Below are positions 62,901 through 64,000 of a DNA stretch of 64,000 bases, one piece after another. The position numbers and the translations under genes are program-made. Source of the DNA: Varanus komodoensis (Eukaryota > Chordata > Lepidosauria > Squamata > Varanidae); assembly GCF_004798865.1 (NCBI RefSeq), contig NW_025336009.1, positions 431,857 to 495,856 on the forward strand, read 5' to 3'. Below the pieces are notes generated by a model. That model made no database searches. It saw only the letters and a program-made list of their open reading frames with translations, and had not been told where the DNA came from. How positions within the stretch are numbered: position 1 is the stretch's first letter; each line of letters begins with the position of its first letter.

Positions 62901-63694
62901 CCTCTACCAATTACACTGGCTGCCAATTGAAGCCCAAGCCCAATTTAAGGTGCAGGTGAGGTGCTAAGGTGCTAAGCCCTAAACAGCTTAAGACCTGGAT
63001 ATCTGAAGGAGCATCTCCTTCCCTATGTGCTACCTGCCCCTTAAGAACTGGGGCAGAGGCCCTTCTTCAGGAGCCCTCCATGAAGGAGGTTAGGAGGATG
63101 GCTACCTGGAGAAGGGCCTTCTCTCCGGGGTCACCCCAGTTATGGCATGCGCTCCCAGACACTATTCTTTTTGGCACCAGGCTAAGACTTTTTTATTTTC
63201 CCATTATTTTAAGACCAGACTATGATTTTAATTGTGGGGTTTTATTGTGTAAGAAATTATTTGGATGCTGTGCTCTGTTCTGCTTTTTTGTAAGACTCTC
63301 CCAAGGCCTCTGTAGTGGACGGGATATGAAAGTCGTGTTTTTCTTTGGAAGCCATTTCTGAGTTTTGATTTTTCCTTTTTAGTGTGAGAGCCAGTGTGAT
63401 GTAGTGGTTAGAATGCTGGGCTGAGAATCTGGGAGCTTCAGGTTCTGACCCTTCGCCAGCCATGGAGTGTCCTGGTGACTTTGGGTCAGCCATGAACTAT
63501 CAGCCTAACTCACTTCACGCTGTTATGAGGATAGCAAGGAGAGCAGGAAGAGGCTTGTGTAAGCTGCTTTGAGTTCCTTGAAAGGGAAAAAGGTGGGATA
63601 TAATAAAGAATGAAATAAATAAAGACAAAACGATAGATAGATGCTTAAAAGCAAAGAATATATGACCTACCAGGTCAGAAGGAAAGCGAGCCAT
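32770..63694 (-). CDS. SLC2A11: SLC2A11-like facilitative sugar transporter (class II GLUT)
   Basis: A 12-helix sugar uniporter of the major facilitator superfamily in the plasma membrane. Exons are 57955-58115, 57081-57205, 56506-56635, 37146-37294, 35460-35647, 34742-34852, 34154-34255, 33893-33968, 33131-33258 and 32770-32976. The phases join to 458 residues from loop 1 to the stop. A possible first exon is at 63671-63694. GLUT signatures are [12 protein letters not shown] after TM4, PDSPSYLL after TM6, QLCGINAIYFYS in TM7, [13 protein letters not shown] between TM8 and TM9, GPSGATISVM in TM10 and LPETKGKS after TM12. Lack of QLS before GINA marks class II (GLUT5/7/9/11). Position next to MIF agrees with human SLC2A11-MIF linkage on 22q11 (known). 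The TM1 exon is missing from what I can see. Confidence 0.88.
33131..33258 (-). CDS. SLC2A11: Sugar transporter exon (TM10-TM11)
   Basis: 128 nt encoding [20 protein letters not shown] then [20 protein letters not shown] and TV, up to donor GTAAGA. The GPxG bend and the RPxA loop are kept. Confidence 0.95.
33893..33968 (-). CDS. SLC2A11: Sugar transporter exon (TM10)
   Basis: 76 nt encoding [20 protein letters not shown] then YGIGP, up to donor GTGAGT in phase 1. Confidence 0.93.
34154..34255 (-). CDS. SLC2A11: Sugar transporter exon (TM8-TM9 loop and TM9)
   Basis: 102 nt encoding [20 protein letters not shown] then [14 protein letters not shown]. The ExxGRR loop motif is intact. Confidence 0.95.
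34485..34560 (-). repeat. L2/SINE-type 3' tail fragment
   Basis: 'ttatttatttatttcattt', then 'ttataccacccaacagcc' and 'ttctgggcagttaacaaag' is the reverse complement of a reptilian LINE/SINE 3' end. Small, in an intron of the transporter gene. Confidence 0.5.
34742..34852 (-). CDS. SLC2A11: Sugar transporter exon (TM7-TM8)
   Basis: 111 nt encoding [20 protein letters not shown] then [17 protein letters not shown]. Acceptor CTTTCAG, donor GTAAGT. Confidence 0.94.
35460..35647 (-). CDS. SLC2A11: Sugar transporter exon (central loop and TM7)
   Basis: 188 nt encoding [20 protein letters not shown] then [20 protein letters not shown] and [11 protein letters not shown]. It ends at an unusual donor GTTGAG. 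The GINA|IYFY junction in phase 0 is the usual GLUT boundary and fixes the end. Confidence 0.9.
37146..37294 (-). CDS. SLC2A11: Sugar transporter exon (TM6 and PESPR-like motif)
   Basis: 149 nt encoding [20 protein letters not shown] then [20 protein letters not shown] and KGNEEAFLK. The PESPR motif is changed to PDSPS, with the Arg replaced. Confidence 0.93.
38195..38285 (+). repeat. CR1 3' tail fragment
   Basis: The sequence 'tcatggccccctccaactcg' followed by 'actgttctatgactctctga' is a CR1 terminus in plus orientation. A poly-C run (38285-38297) follows. Confidence 0.65.
38923..41136 (+). mobile_element. hAT-Charlie-type DNA transposon, nearly complete
   Basis: A 2214-bp element with hAT termini (caggtaggtccaaagtcc; right end in reverse complement caggggtgtccaaactttt). 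The 8-bp flanks are atttacgt (38915-38922) and atttaggt (41137-41144), identical at 7 of 8 positions. One transposase-like reading path fills 39195-41001, split by two frame changes. It sits in the large transporter intron, opposite to the host gene. Its preserved ends and few coding breaks suggest a moderately recent insertion. Confidence 0.92.
39195..41001 (+). pseudogene. hAT transposase (GTF2IRD2/Charlie8-like), two frameshifts
   Basis: Three successive frames (39195-39719, 39695-40531, 40528-41001) cover a whole hAT transposase of about 600 residues. Part 1 has a degenerate BED-type finger (CVCLICQ, then TKHANY). Part 2 has the RNase H-like core with acidic residues in [11 protein letters not shown] and [12 protein letters not shown], then [11 protein letters not shown] and [15 protein letters not shown]. 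Part 3 has the C-terminal dimerisation region ([29 protein letters not shown]). Similar domains are fused to host genes in mammals (GTF2IRD2). Frameshifts near 39690 and 40525 make it inactive unless they are assembly errors. Confidence 0.9.
41276..42550 (-). mobile_element. CR1 LINE, minus strand, internally deleted (3' part of a split copy)
   Basis: 41276-41800 is the CR1 3' end and RT C-terminus antisense (aatcatagaatggagttgg; cccagaactggacacagaac). 41850-42230 is antisense endonuclease. 42250-42480 is antisense ORF1 esterase ([20 protein letters not shown] then [19 protein letters not shown]). Most of RT is missing. The ORF1 beginning reappears at 46660-47110, past a DIRS relic. Confidence 0.8.
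42551..42610. repeat. TTC/TCT microsatellite
   Basis: About 60 bp of TTC and TTCCTC units. It produces spurious poly-Ser and poly-Phe frames. Confidence 0.95.
42890..43100 (-). repeat. TCA repeat and L2/SINE-type tail
   Basis: A short (TCA)n run at 42903-42927 is followed by 'catttctatactgcctatag' and 'ctctgtgggcagctcacaag', a LINE/SINE 3' end in reverse. Confidence 0.5.
43240..46630 (+). mobile_element. DIRS-type retrotransposon fossil
   Basis: Decayed plus-strand coding remnants occur in DIRS order. Near 43250 is a gag-like Cys motif ([13 protein letters not shown]). About 45000-45480 is RT-like sequence. About 45600-45850 is RNase H-like ([20 protein letters not shown], then [10 protein letters not shown]). 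About 45840-46070 is the downstream DIRS region ([35 protein letters not shown]). It is heavily broken and old, with termini not resolved. It appears inserted in a minus-strand CR1. Confidence 0.7.
46660..47110 (-). mobile_element. CR1 ORF1 N-terminal fragment (5' part of the split copy)
   Basis: The minus strand reads [20 protein letters not shown] then HTCNKCRK and [20 protein letters not shown]. This is the Cys-x2-Cys N-terminus and coiled-coil of CR1 ORF1. It continues the minus-strand CR1 that breaks off at about 42550. Confidence 0.7.
47410..47905 (+). repeat. CR1 ORF1 fragment, plus strand
   Basis: The frame 47413-47853 contains a basic linker and a degraded copy of the ORF1 esterase start ([20 protein letters not shown]). 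A decayed [11 protein letters not shown] block follows at about 47850. Confidence 0.6.
47906..49090. other. Intronic, nothing recognised
   Basis: C- and A-rich sequence with CAG-like runs near 48380-48410 and many overlapping frames. No family resemblance was seen. Confidence 0.4.
49100..50215 (+). mobile_element. L1 LINE, 3' fragment
   Basis: ORF2 C-terminal remnants are [20 protein letters not shown] near 49280 and a decayed C-x2-C '[13 protein letters not shown]' block at about 49960-50020. A T-rich 3' UTR and an aacaataaaaaattta end follow at about 50200. Several frame breaks show it is old. Confidence 0.75.
50234..50512 (-). other. Unexplained 92-codon open frame
   Basis: An uninterrupted minus-strand frame ([20 protein letters not shown] and so on, ending LHSERN) lies between the L1 tail and the hAT boundary. 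I do not recognise it. It could be part of an older transposon or chance. Confidence 0.25.
50930..52439 (+). mobile_element. CR1 LINE 5' part (5' UTR, ORF1, start of ORF2)
   Basis: A G-rich 5' leader is followed by ORF1 (51158-51919), then degraded ORF1 end and the ORF2 start at about 52285 ([44 protein letters not shown]). It stops at 52439, where an inverted CR1 3' tail begins. CR1 5' ends are seldom kept, so this one is unusual. Confidence 0.85.
51158..51919 (+). CDS. CR1 ORF1 protein (zinc-binding N-terminus plus SGNH esterase start), 253 codons open
   Basis: The LINE's nucleic-acid-binding ORF1 protein. The N-terminus has a Cys pattern ([28 protein letters not shown]) leading into a short coiled coil. 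After a Pro-rich linker with a frame that drifts from the family, residues 163-253 carry the SGNH-type esterase block: [20 protein letters not shown] and [20 protein letters not shown]. The GDSL Ser and the HVGxND block are intact (HVGIND). The frame stops at the SSI of the usual FSSILPV, so the end is lost. Confidence 0.75.
   Translation: MADQETALAGVTAFAVRCDSCDTFALLPQERQGYTCPGCKRVSLLEEEVRCLRAERALQAPREQPPSGQRVEGEATGGAAPETWRHVTLRRGRPARPPPSPAPIWSWETGPLRLGRLGLMRPWGTSKTPPAWGHMWQGGHCREVRARARLPTTTSRWRWVIIIGDSLLRGTEVVVCHPDLEAREVCCLLGTCIRHVKDRVDHLLYSEGHQLLLVIHVGINDVARQGVGGIIRDFEALGKKPRDLKAQVAFSSI
52440..55140 (-). mobile_element. CR1 LINE, minus strand, nearly full ORF2
   Basis: Read from 55140 downward: endonuclease ([52 protein letters not shown]), basic linker, then RT. 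The RT has [75 protein letters not shown] and the catalytic [12 protein letters not shown]. The 3' end has the gtttctatgttt tail at 52440. A few frame changes break it (for example near 53070, 53560 and 54060). It is the best-preserved CR1 ORF2 in the window. Confidence 0.92.
55236..55482 (+). repeat. LTR-like fossil inside CR1 debris
   Basis: A 247-bp piece starting TGATAGACTG and ending CTCAACA, with AATAAA about 50 bp before the end, as in a small solo LTR. It interrupts plus-strand CR1 sequence. No clear flanking duplication was seen. Confidence 0.4.
55487..55873 (+). repeat. CR1 LINE 3' end, plus strand
   Basis: The frame 55487-55795 reads [20 protein letters not shown] then [20 protein letters not shown] and LDVHMVGMS. 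The CR1 tail ctctgtttctatgttt follows. A short plus-strand RT piece of the same family sits at 55143-55215, before the LTR-like insert. Confidence 0.88.
56506..56635 (-). CDS. SLC2A11: Sugar transporter exon (TM4-TM5)
   Basis: 130 nt encoding [20 protein letters not shown] then [20 protein letters not shown]. The GEISPKxLRG motif is a GLUT hallmark. The following intron is about 19.2 kb. Confidence 0.94.
57081..57205 (-). CDS. SLC2A11: Sugar transporter exon (TM3)
   Basis: 125 nt encoding [20 protein letters not shown] then [20 protein letters not shown], which matches SLC2A11 RKAGSFEMIMLGRLLVGV. Donor ATTG/GTAAGT. Confidence 0.93.
57955..58115 (-). CDS. SLC2A11: Sugar transporter exon (loop 1 and TM2)
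   Basis: 161 nt encoding [20 protein letters not shown] then [20 protein letters not shown] and [13 protein letters not shown]. The usual G-R-K loop after TM2 reads YRKKK across the junction. Acceptor TCCACAG, donor AA/GTGAGT. Confidence 0.92.
58205..58535 (+). repeat. CR1 LINE 3' end, plus strand
   Basis: [40 protein letters not shown] and the ttctttgtttctatgttt tail. It lies about 90 bp upstream of the loop-1 exon acceptor of the transporter gene. Confidence 0.9.
58536..59872. other. AT-rich intronic stretch, nothing recognised
   Basis: I looked here for the missing TM1 exon on the minus strand. No frame with a glycine-rich GxGGxFQ-type helix and splice sites was seen. Confidence 0.45.
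59881..60215. mobile_element. hAT-derived MITE
   Basis: A 335-bp GC-rich element. Its left end (ctgagtcctcaaactatggc) is related to the left arm at 50548. The flanks tagagaac (59873-59880) and tatagaac (60216-60223) match at 7 of 8 bases. It has no coding capacity. Confidence 0.7.
60246..61198 (-). mobile_element. L2-clade LINE, 3' half
   Basis: The minus strand encodes an open L2 RT C-terminus: [78 protein letters not shown] and FLFKRYFN. The 3' tail (aaataaataaac) is at 60246. It runs into the assembly gap, and whether it resumes beyond it is unclear. The uninterrupted frame suggests a young copy. Confidence 0.92.
61199..61298. other. Assembly gap of 100 N
   Basis: Exactly 100 undetermined bases, a conventional placeholder, so the true length is unknown. 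It lies in the first known intron of the transporter gene. Confidence 0.98.
61450..62330. other. Intronic stretch, nothing certain recognised
   Basis: 61560-61680 faintly resembles an L2-type tail in reverse. No exon was recognised on the minus strand. Confidence 0.35.
62420..63310 (+). mobile_element. L2-clade LINE, 5'-truncated, decayed
   Basis: [74 protein letters not shown] and [18 protein letters not shown] in shifting frames. It is older than the L2 copies at 8600 and 60246. Confidence 0.88.
63383..63640 (+). repeat. tRNA-derived SINE
   Basis: The head gagagccagtgtgatgtagt followed by ggttagaatgctgggctgag, a B-box-like 'caggttctgaccc', then gactttgggtcagcc and 'gtaagctgctttgagttcc', ending in (AAATAAAT). 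It is full length and typical of squamate genomes. Confidence 0.8.
63671..63694 (-). CDS. SLC2A11: Possible first coding exon of the sugar transporter
   Basis: ATG at 63694-63692 gives MARFPSDL up to donor CTG/GTAGGT in phase 0, which is the phase a GLUT first exon needs here. The sequence upstream to about 63797 is non-repetitive and could be 5' UTR. An overlapping ATG at 63699 in another frame gives [10 protein letters not shown]. No homology proof is possible over eight residues. Confidence 0.4.
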
Positions 63695-64000
63695 CTCATA
63701 GCAGTGGACCGAGGAAGGCAGTTGTCCAAGGAGCAGCTCCTTTCAACTGGATGCAGCCTGAGCTGTTTCTCAGCAGTATTGTGGATTGTCCTCCTGCAGA
63801 AACCATAACCAGGCACTGTTTAATTGAAGTTAAAGTTTACTTTGCTGGTTTTCAATTAATGTATTAATTTTGCTTTCTGTGCAAAATTTGGAATTGCTGG
63901 GTTAAATAGATCAACCAACAGTGGACAACCACTTCTGATTAAATTATCACAAGCTTGTAGCTTCTGTGAAGAGTCTCAAACTTGGAAAGGGGGAGAGGCT

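Overview
This is vertebrate nuclear DNA, most likely from a reptile and probably a squamate. The genes have short, spliced exons with vertebrate orthologues. The repeats are CR1 and L2 LINEs, an L1 tail, tRNA-derived SINEs, hAT DNA transposons, a DIRS relic and a few LTR fragments. The squamate assignment rests on the repeat mix (abundant L2 plus tRNA-headed SINEs) and is an inference.

Three host genes lie on the minus strand. (1) DDX51, the DEAD-box RNA helicase of 60S ribosome assembly, runs from its start codon at 22102 down to about 6291. I resolved fifteen exons with consistent phases and all helicase motifs. (2) MIF, the macrophage migration inhibitory factor/tautomerase, has three exons (24335 to 22964) that encode a complete 115-residue protein. 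(3) A class II sugar transporter of the SLC2A11 type spans about 63694 to 32770. Ten exons from the first extracellular loop to the stop codon are clear. The exon for transmembrane helix 1 was not found, and a 100-N assembly gap (61199-61298) lies in the intron where it should be. CpG islands mark the DDX51 and MIF promoters.

The 19-kb intron of the transporter (37295-56505) is a transposon graveyard. It holds a nearly intact hAT-Charlie element (38923-41136) with a target-site duplication. It also holds a minus-strand CR1 split by a DIRS relic (41276 to about 47110), an L1 tail, and another hAT element (50548-56297) filled with oppositely oriented CR1 copies and an LTR-like piece. Target-site duplications matching at 7 of 8 bases outline four hAT insertions in the window.

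No operon-like system or new multigene pathway is visible. The best leads are a CR1 copy that supplies most of a DDX51 splice acceptor, 85-bp direct repeats flanking DDX51 exon 14, the missing TM1 exon, the DDX51-MIF neighbourhood, and the layered hAT/CR1/DIRS insertions.
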